From NCBI GenBank assembly GCA_031761405.1, contig JASEVX010000010.1:28898674-28962673 (forward strand): a DNA stretch of 64,000 nucleotides. Reading direction: 5' to 3'. A model generated the notes under the pieces. The model made no database searches and had not been told where the DNA came from. It saw only the letters and a list, made by a program, of their open reading frames with translations. This document shows positions 31,430-42,679 of the stretch, piece by piece. How positions within the stretch are numbered: the first letter of the stretch is position 1; each line of letters begins with the position of its first letter. Origin of the DNA: Serripes groenlandicus. Its lineage: Eukaryota > Mollusca > Bivalvia > Cardiida > Cardiidae. The position numbers were made by a program, and so were the translations under genes.

Positions 31430-32760
31430 CCTCACTAATGTAAATATTTTTCAGAATTGTCATCATTTTACCGCGATTACCGAGCTTTATAAGTTTAGAC
31501 CACAGACTATTGCGTTCAACATAATCAAAAGCTTTGCTGAAATCTATAAAGTTACAATATAGTTGTTTACCTTGATTTATCATATGCGTAATCATATCAT
31601 GAAGTACGAAAATATTATCAGAAGTGCTCACACCACTGCGAAAACCCGCCTGTGCCTCAATGTATACATTGTAACGTTCAGCCCATGAAGTCAAGCGGTT
31701 ATTTAAAATGCATGTGAAAAGTTAACCCAATACACTCATTAAAGTTATATCCCTATAATTTTCAGGATTATGAATAGACCCTTTCTTATGTATAGGTATT
31801 ATGTATCCTTCGGACCATGTTTCTGGAAAATAACCAGTTTTGAGTTTTAATTGTTTGATACTTTCCTAATCTCTGCTATAGTAACGTCAGCATCAATTTC
31901 ATGAAACATAACTTGAAATTCGTCGTGTTCAAAACGTTCGTTGAAATACATGATATCCTCATCAGCTTGAAAAATGGATCTTCAGGATTATTTACTGCTT
32001 TAAAATATACTTCAAAAGATGAAAAAGGTATATCTGGAGAATTTATATGAGCTGACTGTATCAACATTTTCCAGTAAAGTTCGGCATTTTTATGTCTGTC
32101 TCGCTCCAAAAATTTTGTTCTAGCGTCTAGGTATCTTTTTTTTACAGGATTGTATCGTGCATTTATATTTAGATCTGGCCTTTATGAGTAAAAAATTATT
32201 TTCATTTGGAGGACAACTACGATATTTGTTTAAAAAGCATAAACAACATATCTCTTTCATGGCAACATTCATATCTGTAAACCAGAGATTTTTACCCGAC
32301 ATCGTTTTGGTATAATTATTATCATTTTTATAAATAATGGTTTTAAACAGACCGTCAGTAACTTTGTTCGTAAACTCAGAAAATGCGGTTAAGCTGGAAT
32401 CTACACCACCGTTCGTCGAGCAGTTATTGGTAAAAATAGTCGATGTGCTTAGTTCACCAACACATATATCTGTATTTATTGTGTTCACAAAATTATTAGC
32501 TAGATAACTTCTGCATCTATATTTAAAATGTTTTCACTTTCTACATTCTCGTCACGTGATAAAGATGTAGCGTCAATATTAATGCTGTTTTCAAATGTAT
32601 ACTCAACTAAACAATGGTCAGTTAAAGAGTTCGGGTCATGGTTCTTGACCGATGAAATATCGTTTATCTTTTTACAGGCTACTTGCATGTATTTGGTTGA
32701 TATTGATATGAGTTTACGTGTACTAGCCTGATCCACTTTCAAATTCAATATTTCTTAAAA
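31430..32760 (-). mobile_element. LINE, 5' half: end of endonuclease, linker and RT N-terminus
   Basis: Minus strand, 5' to 3': DPNSLTDHCLVEYTF (end of an endonuclease-like domain), SGKNLWFTDMNVAMKE and NKYRSCPPNENNFLL (linker), FEVYFKAVNNPEDPFF, GYFPETWSEGYIIPIHKKGS, NPENYRDITLMSVLG then a TAA, LFTCILNNRLTSWAERYNVY, EAQAGFRSGVSTSDNIFVLH and the palm motif FIDFSKAFDYVERNSLW, ILKNIYISE. Several frames are needed. The 5' part of the endonuclease is missing, as in a 5'-truncated insertion. Together with 26920-28095 it is one element. Confidence 0.85.
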
Positions 32761-33394
32761 AATCATTGACAATTTGGTACTTTCACTTGCTTTTTTCAAA
32801 GTAATGTCTTGTAGGAACAAAACTAGCACTTGTTGTATGGCGCTTTCGTTTGCCTTTATTCTTGGCCGTAAAATTCAAATCATCTGTTTCATCATCTTGT
32901 GCTATGTTTACCCGAGAAAAAAAAAAGATCGCCATTTTGTTTAGTTGGGTAAGGAGCACGAGAAATATGATGCACGCGTATTCTCTGAATATGGTGATGT
33001 ATTTCAATCACATGTACAAAGAGAGATTGTTCAATCAATAGTCTCTTTAATTAAATTAAAGCTCCATCCTTTTTAAAATAAATAGATTTTCACTTGGGGC
33101 ACATCAAACCCATTACCAACCTGCGCCATCTAGCATACGTCATGTAATTGGTATATCCTTCATATGTCGATCTGGTATATTTTGTACATATTTTTGATTG
33201 CAATATCAAATAGATTTTCAAATAATTGATAAAAAACTTAACTTATTCACCTGATCGAAATTAATGCTCTTTACACGAAAAGGATGAATATATCCAAATA
33301 ACGTTTATAACTACTTAGGGCTTTCCGTTTGTGAAGACTTTCTCTCCAAACGTTTTAAATAGTATCCAAGTGTGTTTGCATTATATGTGTCACC

Positions 33395-33896
33395 AGGGAC
33401 GTAGATAAGAGGGATAGGCAACTCCACCTGTACACCTGTTATCTGGTTAAAATATCACACATAGAAATAAAATTGTTCAAATTTTCACATTTTGTAGCAA
33501 ATAAATCTTTGAAGTCACATTTGGCACATAAACAAAAAATACATATTCGGAAAGCTTAACATTTCAACTAAAATTAGAGATACAATGAATAATTGGAATT
33601 TCTTTGTATTTTGAACAATGACTGTTTTAAAAGACACCGATAATGGGATTTCTGAATCATATTATGTTTTTCCAAATATTAATAGACTGACATTTTTCAT
33701 ACGGTTAACATATTATCAAAACCTGTAATATATTAAATTATTTTTATCTACTGCAATAGAAGAATGTTTAAACTTCTAGAAAAAATATTTTTTATTTTCA
33801 TATCATGAATAGTTTTTGAGTTTTAATTTACAAATGTCGGCATGGGTGATATTTTAGTATATCATTTAGTTACTTATCCCTCTTATCTACGTCCCT
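33395..33896. mobile_element. MITE with perfect 22-bp terminal inverted repeats
   Basis: AGGGACGTAGATAAGAGGGA at 33395 (22 bases) recurs inverted at 33875-33896. The AT-rich interior of about 460 bases has no open frame of note. Target duplication is not clear (CACC|AGGG and CCCT|AGTT). Confidence 0.68.
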
Positions 33897-34214
33897 AGTT
33901 TCACCCTTTAGTCTTTTAGGAAGTTATTATTTTAATGAATACATTTTATTACCTTTTTAAACAACAATAACAACATCAACTGTATATACACTTTTTCTGA
34001 TTTAGAATTTTCCATAATTTTCTCCATATGTTTCAAGTGATTGATTGTTTGGCGTTGAATTCAATACTCAATTATTTGAATTAATTATCCTTTTTTTTAT
34101 AATTATATTCTGAGGGACGTTACATACCATTATACTCATCGCGACACTTTTTGACATATATTTATATATACAATTATTTTGATAAACAATTTTCCCCTTT
34201 TTTTCAAATGTTTT

Positions 34215-34487
34215 CATTGATTGATTGTTTGGTGTTTATCGCCGCTTTCAACAATTGTTCATTTAAATCACGACGTTTCCTGGGTAAGTTACCAGTACAA
34301 CTGGCGATTGTATCGTTACAACAGCTTGTCAGTCGTAATGCTAACCCCGCAACTCTGTCCGATAAGGAGGGCAGCCATTGCTACCACTTTAAAGTATTTG
34401 GTATGACCCGACCAGGGATCGAAACCACGAACCTCCGAACCCTTGGCGGATGCTCTACCACTACACTACCGAGGCGGTCCCATATTT
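34215..34487 (-). mobile_element. SINE, first type, best preserved copy
   Basis: Reverse complement begins GACCGCCTCGGTAGTGTAGT GGTAGAGCATCC (A box) and has the B box region GTTTCGATCCCTGGTCGGG. The body carries AGTGGTAGCAATGGCTGCCC and TTAGCATTACGACTGAC; the tail is GAAAGCGGCGATAAACACC-AAACAATCAATCAA. Length about 270. A good reference for the family in this genome. Confidence 0.88.
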
Positions 34488-35161
34488 TTTAAAATCATCT
34501 GCTGCAGACGTTGCATTTGGGGAAGGGTTAATTATAATTGCTGTTATTGCCAGTGAATTGTAGGCTGATTAAGTTTATGGACAATAAAAGGTAATTTTAA
34601 AGATATTTTCTAACTAAATTAAAATAGGAAAGAAAATCACGGACACCAACAAACCATTGTATGAATAATTATGTTTTATTTTATTTTAAATCAATAGCTT
34701 TCCTAAAGAATTACTTACAGTTATGGATTCTAAATGTTTTCAGATGCTGCACATTTCATAAAACATTGTGGGATAAGGAGAAATTATACAAAATGAGTAG
34801 TTTTTCCTTTCCAATAAATGTTCTCATCTATTCTTAATAACGACATTCAGTTATTCTTATTACATTTCCTCTAGTATATGCATTCATAAGTTTTGACATA
34901 ATTTACAATATAAAGCATATATCAATTTACTTCTTGAAACGTTGTGGGACAAGCTGAAAGTCACTCTCAGATGTTTTCAAGATTGTTAAGAACATTATTG
35001 ATGTACTTTGAGGCAAATGTTTATTCACCTTTGAATGCTCTTTTGAAACAAATGTGGCAAATGTAGAATTTGTTCATGACGAGCCAGTTCTGCTATAGTT
35101 ACAATGTTTTAACAATACTTTCATTTATAGATCTGTTTATTTCTCACTCATCTCAAACTCT

Positions 35162-35167
<6 letters not shown>

Positions 35168-35243
<76 letters not shown>

Positions 35244-35436
35244 TGAGAGAGAAAACAGAGAGACAGACATAGAAAGAGACAGAGAAACAGAGAGACAGAG
35301 GTAGAGACAGACATAGAGACAGATATATAGAGAGAGATACAGACATAGAGAGAAAGAGAGAGACAGAGAGATACAGAGAGATACAGAGAAAGACAGAGGG
35401 AGAGGGAGAGACAGAGAGAAACAGAGAGAGAGAGAG

Positions 35437-35530
<94 letters not shown>
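35168..35530 (+). repeat. (GA)n and (CA)n compound microsatellite
   Basis: (GA)n 35168-35240, impure GAGACAGA words to 35434, then (CA)n 35437-35530 with a CGCGCGCG core. The three 125-155-codon minus frames are artefacts. Confidence 0.97.
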
Positions 35531-35532
<2 letters not shown>

Positions 35533-35714
35533 ATACTGGTATACCCAACACACTGAGGTATATAATTCCACACAAACACACCGAGGTCTATGCTCATTCG
35601 ACATGTTTCAAATATAAGACAAATGTAATGGCATAAAGAATTTGTCCCTGAATGTCATTTATCATAAGCAAATTGGGGTAGTATATTTTATTGGAAACCA
35701 GTACAAGGTAAACA

Positions 35715-35870
35715 CACCGAGGTAACAACCTCAGTATGGGACACCCTCAACCTCGGTATGGGACACACAGCAACATCGGTATGGGACACACAGCAACATC
35801 ATCCGTATGGGACACACAGCAACATCGGTGGACACACAGCAGCATCGGTATGGGATACACAGTAAACGCA
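35715..35870 (+). repeat. Minisatellite GGTATGGGACACACAGCAACATC
   Basis: About six units of 20-26 bases: GGTATGGGACACACAGCAAC then ATC, with local insertions. Confidence 0.85.
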
Positions 35871-36964
35871 TTGTTGAAAAACGGAGGAATTTAATAGGAG
35901 ACAAAGACATCAGCTTTGTGTATCTCATGTGTTTAATACGTTTTCTAGATAACTTACTTAGCCCGTGTGTTGCCCAGCGCTCTAGAAACGAGGAGTAAAC
36001 TTGTCATTATCCTTCAATATCACAACTGAGTCCTATGTTGCATTTCAAACTGTGGAAAACGATTGACATCTTTATTTATATGCATTCAAGTAGCTCATTC
36101 GAAACGTCTTCAAACCATAGCTTTATACCTTTGGCAAGAATTATATTTCATTCGTGTATGCAAAGAAGCGTTAATGAGTGGTCCCCTCACATTTATGAAA
36201 ATGTTTTTACTAAGTATTATTTTCTCACGAAACAAGTGAGGACTCAATTAATTTTAATCTTATTTAATTAAGTTCCACTCGTACTGTTATTTGGATTGAT
36301 CCAAAGACTAAATTTAATGAAGTCTATTTCAGATTAACTGTCAAAGAATAGTTATTATATAAGCATAGGTGTCGTTTTAGAACCTGAAGGAACAGCCCGG
36401 TGTTTTCATTGATATTTTCTTTGTTTAATGTGACTTAACGATCACTAAGTAGGTCCTTTCTGGACCAAGTTTTAACTTTTATGACTTATTTTTTGTTTGT
36501 ATTTGGGACAAGATGAGTTAATTCTGGAATAATTGTAGTTTTAAAAACAATTTTGTTGAATATAAATCCCCAACGTTCAACTCTTTTTCTAAATTGTATG
36601 CAATCAGAGTTTGGCGGAAGTGAACATTTTGATACACAGTTCTTGAATAAACATTGAGTATCCGTAATTTGCATTGAGCTGCGTTACCTATTGATTTAGA
36701 ATCGGATGATTTCTCGGTCCATGTTGGACATTTGGTTCCACGTTTCTGACGAAAAAGCGCACAATAGGTCCGTTTGAATAGAATTTTACCAAAAATAATG
36801 GGAAAGTGAAAGTTTTTTTTTTTCACTAGCAAGTCGGTCTGGTGTTTTAGACTGTTTTACTATCCCAAAAGAAAATCTACTAGTTTTCTTCCTGTCGGAC
36901 TAGTGCTTAATTCGATCACTGCTTTCTGATGCCACAGCAAGTTCTCCGTATACAATAAATATAC

Positions 36965-37200
36965 TGAGCAATTTCTTCTTTTGCCACAATAATTCCAAAT
37001 GTCATCTGCTGTCAAGGCTCACAAAGGGTCTGTATGCGGGTAAGCGTTGATATATCAAGTTTATTTTTCTAAGTATTTCAGAATGGAACAGAAAATATTG
37101 TGACACACTGAAATATTGCTCTCTAAATGCAATGTCTTCTTTTGTCACAATGTTTACAAATGTGTCTGCTGCAAATGCATTTGCGAGTGGTAAACATATA
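36965..37200. mobile_element. piggyBac-like MITE fragments, two right halves
   Basis: AATTTCTTCTTTTGCCACAA...GTCATCTGCTGTCAAGG...ATGCGGGTAAGCG (about 36968-37048) and TCTTCTTTTGTCACAATGTT...TGTCTGCTGCAAATGC (about 37134-37190). Confidence 0.5.
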
Positions 37201-38297
37201 ATTAAAATATTAGAAACAAATCTACTTTGACAGAAATAGATGTATTTCCTTTACTAGAGGGAACAAAGTGTTGCAATTTACAAAGTTTAATTTGTTGCAA
37301 TTTTTACAAACTAGTGTTTATACGAAAAAAAAACATGAATGGGTTTTTTCGCTTATAGGTAACAGGTGTGAGATTTTTTTTTTTTTTTTCAATACCCATG
37401 AAGGTTTCTGAAATGAAACTGGAAAAATTCAATGGGGGCCGCCATTTTGGATATGTTTAAAATGCGGCCGGTCCGACGTATAAACACAGTTTGAAAAATA
37501 TTGTCGTCTAGTCTATCATTATTAATTCTAAATCGATGTTTAAGGTAATAAAAGAACTGCGTAATTTCGTGTGAACTAACAATTTTAAGAAAAAGCGAAA
37601 AATGCGTGGAAATGAGAATGAAATATTTTGTTCCAGTTTGTCAAAATAGTCGACTAGTACCGTACTAATCAAGGTGATCTAGACGCACGTCATTTACAGT
37701 AAAGCGCTTTACAGACACAACGAAAAATTGCCGTTTGAAGCCTTACATTTTACTGTATCCCGAATAATGACGACTTGAGACGTATCTGGTTAAATATTTA
37801 AATAGAAACAACTCCAATGTATCGTCTAAAGTGTTGGTAAGTAGGCCTAACATTATATTGTAGAGATGTCGGCAGTCTTCGCGAAAATCTTCAATCATGA
37901 CTGTCGGACAACAAATTCTTCGAACTGACAAATATTCAAACACATTCTCATTTTCAACCATCTGATTATTTTTACAACCTGGACTACACTATATTTACAT
38001 TACAGTTGGGAATTATGCAGTAAGATATAGTGGGATACATTTTAATTAAATCGTGGTACTGTGGCAAATATACAGTGTAGCGAATCCGACTTGTTATAGT
38101 TAACCAAAGTTGTGTCCCTTTGTTTAATTGGATCCATTTGTATAAACAAGTCGACAACAAAAAGGAAAAAATAATTCTGGTTAGTACTGGTTTAAATATC
38201 CATAAACTAAAGCCTTGAGATTTTTTAGAATCAGATACATGCATATATGGTCATTGCTCACAATGCATACCCAGCCTGCTGTGTATTTTGTTTATAA

Positions 38298-38515
38298 TTT
38301 ACCCTTTCCCACATACAATAAAGTTGCAGCAGACGACTTTGAAGTTATCAAGTCCGAAAGATGGAAAATCTCAAAATGATAGTATGAATATTGAATAGAG
38401 TTTAAATCATTGTGACAAATGGAATCATGAGCAATTTCTCCATTTGCCACTATGATTTCAAAAGTTGTCTGCTTCAGAGGCGTCAGAAAGCATCTACATG
38501 AGGGAAACGGTTAAA
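38298..38515. mobile_element. piggyBac-like MITE, complete
   Basis: Left TTTACCCTTTCCCACATACA, right CATCTACATGAGGGAAACGG TTAA. The centre is a long hairpin around ATGGAATCATGAGCAATTTC-TCCATTTGCCACTATG. Length 218, close to the 16739 copy (228). Confidence 0.7.
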
Positions 38516-39200
38516 GCCTTCGTAAAATTTTAAGGTAAATGCACCAGAAGCTTATTAAAACATCGAGTAAGTACCTTGTCAATGTCCGTGAACAGGCGGT
38601 AGTAATCTAGATTCCGCTATCCAATTGTTCAAAATAGCTAAATTAGCTAGCGCGTGAGTCTACAGCAGTACATGTATTAAGAAGCAAAAACCAAATGAAA
38701 AGTATTTTTAGACAAAGACCATGGCTGTATTCATATTAAACTAACTAATCGAACACTAGGTCATGTGCTATTAAAAGCTATTATTAAACTGGTTGATCCA
38801 GTTAACAAAATCCTAGTGTAAATACTGGTGTATTGCTATTGCGAGGGAGTATTGAGAGATGGAGACCCGTGTTATCGTCAAGCTTTTTTATAAATTGTCT
38901 ATTAGTAATATATCTATTTACATTTGAAACTTATTTTCAACAATTGAGTATATGATGGGTAAATCAACAATTTCTCTCATGTCACATTCTTTATGTATTA
39001 AAATCCATCAAGGGGCTTGTGAATTGTTCCCAACTTCACATGTAATCGCATGAGTGTGGTATTTCAATTGGTTAGATATTAATAATTTTCTGATTATGTA
39101 AGATATGATTCAACATTGTGTAATCACACAAGAAACTTATTATACTTGTGCCAAAATGACAAACATTTGTTTCTAGCTATGTTTTTTATTTAAATTTCAG

Positions 39201-39503
39201 GTATATTCAGGCCACTTAATTTGTGTTCGACCAAGCAAGAAAAACCAATTTCCTGTCCCTGATATGGGTTATTTTAAATAGTAGACAACACCAGCAAGAA
39301 GACCTCTTGTAAGACGGGCAATTGAACTCAATGTCCCTGTACAGCTCGATACAGAAAAAGATGAAGAGGCGTTAATTCCCATCATGGAATGCGATAATGA
39401 GTCAAACCTGTCCTACACAGGCTACATTGGACCTCGTTTAGTGACCACTTATATACACATTACTAAGAATTCAGAAATTTCTAAATTAGTTTTTGCTGGG
39501 TGA
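39201..39503 (+). pseudogene. Unidentified coding-like segment after a good splice acceptor, two stops
   Basis: Directly after taaatttcag, one frame reads VYSGHLICVRPSKKNQFPVP DMGYFK, two TAG codons (39279-39284), then TTPARRPLVRRAIELNVPVQ, LDTEKDEEALIPIMECDNES and NLSYTGYIGPRLVTTYIHIT before TGA at 39501. Codon-like composition in a single frame across about 300 bases, with two adjacent stops, suggests a decayed exon or a transposon ORF. I do not recognise the protein. Confidence 0.4.
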
Positions 39504-39894
39504 TAAAATCATGGCTGTGAGTTGTTTTACTATAGCCGGTGATTTTTGTGCTAACATTCTAGATTTCATGAAGGGAAGGAAACAACTTTCATAAGCAGAG
39601 ACAATAGAAACTTGATGGATCTGACAGCTACTGTCGGAGCATATTCATGTAGTGCTGGTAAATTTGTGATTAAAAAACTCTGAAAACAGAGCTTGGCATA
39701 ATAGTCATTGAAAAGAATAAATACTATTCTTTTAAGGACAGCAGTATTTAGAGAATCAATGATTGAAGACGACACTTTAGATAAGATAATTCTGATTAAC
39801 ACTGAAAGTGTTTCGTTTTTTATTCATTGACTCATAATCATATGAAATAAATCCAATCATAGCTGTTATCATTAATTTAACACATGAAGCAAAT

Positions 39895-40475
39895 AAACTG
39901 AAAAATAAGCAAATTCTTAAAAGAATTGTAGCATATTTAGCATTTTCTCACATAAATCAGACTACAGCAGACCTTTTTGAAACCAACTCTGCAAAAACCT
40001 GTGCAACATCTATCAAAGGCCATGTAATAATTGTATACAATAGAAAACATTATGAAAAAAATAACTTGTCAGGATTTTCTGAATTTACAACAATGTTATT
40101 TAAAGTTATAACGTCATCATTTTAAGTCATCTGCATGTGGGACAGGGTTAAACACTTATACATGCTTGAACATATAGCTTTGGGAAAAAACATTTTATAT
40201 TGTGACAAATGATAGTTTGATGTTATTCCTGAAAAGAAAATATTTTTGGAAAGGAAGAAATTCATCATTATCAGCAATGCTGCATGTTCTCCTTTTCCAA
40301 CAATTTTCGAGAAAAAATTGGAATGCATCTCCTAATATAATATCTGTCCATAGAAAACTTTTTAAGGATGGAAGAATTTTTTCTAATAGGAGAAATTTCT
40401 CCTTCACTACAATTATTCAAGAAGTTGTCTGCTACTCTTCCACAGCCAAGCATTACAAGTTTTGAGCATTTTAAT
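39895..40475. mobile_element. Piled-up fragments of the piggyBac-like MITE family
   Basis: Phrases GACTACAGCAGACCTTTTTG, TCATCTGCATGTGGGACAGG-GTTAA, GTTCTCCTTTTCCAACAATT and GGAGAAATTTCTCCTTCACT indicate overlapping degraded copies with strong local foldback. Open frames on both strands here are not supported as genes. Confidence 0.45.
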
Positions 40476-40535
40476 TTAACCTGTTACCTTAAAGTAAATT
40501 TTGTACATGTAAATTATTTTTAGATTCTTTCTTAG

Positions 40536-40730
40536 TTATCCTTTCCCACATACAGACGCTACATCAGAAGTAGTCGGTTAGTGGTAAAGGGTTAAACATT
40601 TTCTACATGTAGATGCTTTCTGACGCCTCTGCAGCAGACAAATTTTGAAAACATTATTGCAAATGGAGAAATTGCTCAAAATTGGCAATTTCTCCTTTTG
40701 CCACAATGTTTTCATCTCTATTAAATTCAT
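40536..40730. mobile_element. piggyBac-like MITE, rearranged copy
   Basis: CCTTTCCCACATACAGACGC, TAAAGGGTTAAACATT, TTTCTGACGCCTCTGCAGCA, and hairpin GGAGAAATTGCTCAAAATTG / GCAATTTCTCCTTTTGCCAC. Confidence 0.6.
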
Positions 40731-40748
40731 TGAGATTTTCAGTATTTT

Positions 40749-42130
40749 TAGCCCACCTATGCATGAAGTGCAAGGTGAGCTTTTGTGATCGCTCACCGTC
40801 CGTTTACGTTTTCCTACAAACGACTTCTCCTCCTAAACCAATTAACCAAATTCAAAATAATATTACAGGAATGTTCCTTGGGTGGATCTCTTTCAAACTT
40901 GTTCAAAGAATTCTATTCCATGCAGAACTTTGGTTGCCACGGCTACAAAAAAAGGGGAAATTAACCAAAACTTAAAAAATCTTCTTGTCTAAGAGTAGAG
41001 AGCCCAGGCCTTTGATATGTGGTATGTAGCATCATCTAGTGGACCTCTACTAAGATTGTTCAAATAATAGCCCTGGGGTAAAAAATGACCCCATCCCGGG
41101 GGTCACTTGTTTTACATAGACTCATAAAGGGGAAAAACTTAAAAAATCTTCTTGTCTAAAAGTAGAGGGCCCAGGCCTTTGATATTAAGTATGTAGCATC
41201 ATCTAGTGGACTTCTACCAAGATGGTTCAAATTATAGCCCTGGGTTCAAAATGACCCCTCCCCTGGGGTCTATTGTTTTACATAGACTCATATAGAGAAA
41301 AAACTTAACAAATCTTCTTGTCTAAAAGTAGAGGCCCCAGGCCTTTGATATTTGGTATGTAGCATCATCAAGTAGACCTCTACCAAGATTGTTCAAATAA
41401 TAGCCCTGGGGTCAAAAATGACCTCTCCGGGGGTCACTTGTTTGACATAGATCTGGGAAAAACTTTAAAAATCTTCTTGTCTCAAACTAGAAGGCCCATG
41501 CTTTTGATATTTGGTATGTAGCATCATTACATCTAGTGGACTTCTACCTAGATTGTTCAAATTATAGCCCTGGGGTCACTTGTTTTACATAGACTCATAT
41601 AGGGAAAAAACTTAAAAAGTCTTCTTGTCTAAAAGATATTTGGTATGTAGCATCATCTAGTGAACCTCTACCAAGCCTGTTCAAATAATAGCCCTGGTGT
41701 CAAAAATGACCTCTCTCCGGGGGTCACTTGTTTTACATAGACTCATTTAGGGGAAAAACTTTAAAAATCTTCTTGTCTAAAAGTAGAGGGCCCTGGCCTG
41801 TGATATTTGGTATGTAGCATCATCTAGTGGACCTCTACCAAGATTGTTCAAATTATAGCCATGGGGTAAAAAATGACCCCTCCCTCTGGTCACTTGTTTT
41901 ACATAGATAGGGAAAAAACTTTAAAAATGTTCTTGTCTAAAAGATATTTGGTATGTAGCATCATCTAGTGGACCTCTACCAAGATCGTTCAAATTATAGC
42001 ACTGGGGTCAAAAATGAGCCCTCGCTGGGGGTCACTTGTTTTTCATAAACTCATATAGGGGAAAAAACACTGAAAACTTTTTAAGTTTGATTAAATCAGG
42101 TGAGCAATATAGGACCATTATGGTCCTCTT
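40749..42130 (+). mobile_element. Helitron-like/bivalve-type repeat with seven internal units
   Basis: Begins AGCCCACCTATGCATGAAGT GCAAGGTGAGC and ends AGGTGAGCAATATAGGACCA TTATGGTCCTCTT, a terminal hairpin (GGACCATTATGGTCC). Between are seven tandem units of about 125-170 bases with GACCTCTACCAAGATTGTTC, AAATAATAGCCCTGGGGTCA and TCTTCTTGTCTAAAAGTAGA. No coding frame. The ends match 42680-43440, so it is one family. Assignment to Helitrons rests only on the 3' hairpin. Confidence 0.7.
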
Positions 42131-42177
42131 ATTAATTATACATGTACATATATACCATATATAGTACTTTCTCTTTA

Positions 42178-42408
42178 CTTAACCCTTTCCAACCTGGAAC
42201 AAATCTGCAGCAAACCACTTTGAAAACATTTTGGTTTTATTTTGGAAAATGTATTAATAGGAAAGTGTAATTATTTGATAGAGTAAACAAATTGTGATAA
42301 AGGGGAAAATTGTTCATCATGAACAATATGTCCTTTTGTCACAATGTTTTTCAAAAATGTTCTTATGCAGAGGTGGCAGAAAGCATCTACATGTCGAAAA
42401 GGATTAAT
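42178..42408. mobile_element. piggyBac-like MITE, near complete
   Basis: TTAACCCTTTCCAACCTGGA, ATCTGCAGCAAACCACTTTG, inner hairpin AAAATTGTTCATCATGAACA, and right end CATCTACATGTCGAAAAGGA TTAA. Both ends carry TTAA. Confidence 0.68.
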
Positions 42409-42679
42409 CCTTAACCACTTACAGACTACTTCTGATGTGTCCAATGAAATGAACACATACATTTCTCATTATGAATATTTTTTATTTTCCAACTAAGGTT
42501 TTAGTAATCACCTTCAAATTCCTTGTATGTGAAAATGGGTTAATAAATGCTTCTCATATGCCATTTTATCATATATATTAGATTATTTTTCAAAGCTTTG
42601 TGTGTAAAATATTTTCTTTCACAATATCTACAACAATTAAAGTTAAGATTTGAGCTTTAATGTTACACTTTTACTTTTC

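Larger units (their letters stand above)
28096..31430 (+). mobile_element. Composite insertion inside the LINE: SGNH ORF, hairpin array, direct repeats
   Basis: This block separates LINE motif NIYISE (31440) from QSINDEFSCFKGV (28060-28095), which are adjacent in intact LINEs. In order: repeat part A (about 28180-28330), SGNH-hydrolase ORF remnant (28519-29067), hairpin array (29410-29990), then two tandem units (30295-30754, 30756-31215) each holding B (unique) plus A. The layout A-ORF-B-A-B-A resembles the split direct repeats of Ngaro/DIRS-like tyrosine-recombinase retroelements, some of which encode SGNH hydrolases. No RT or recombinase of that type remains, so the family is inferred. Confidence 0.55.
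34530..40748. other. Mostly unassigned, AT-rich, apart from the repeats listed
   Basis: Outside the microsatellites, MITE copies and the coding-like segment at 39201-39503, I see no gene. Minus frames at 37743-37961 (72 codons) and 37984-38244 (86 codons) are open but unrecognised. GGGGGCCGCCATTTTGGATA at 37433-37452 contains a YY1-like GCCGCCATTTTG, often near promoters. Confidence 0.35.

Noticed and set aside
31240..31430. Minus-strand open stretch ISIYSDKGQVAGLVWANDKT
   Set aside because: About 36 codons beside the insertion junction; no family recognised and no extension in frame.
35137..35604. Three overlapping 125-155-codon minus frames
   Set aside because: They translate (GA)n/(CA)n microsatellite (SLSLSL, CVCVCV) and have no protein-like composition.
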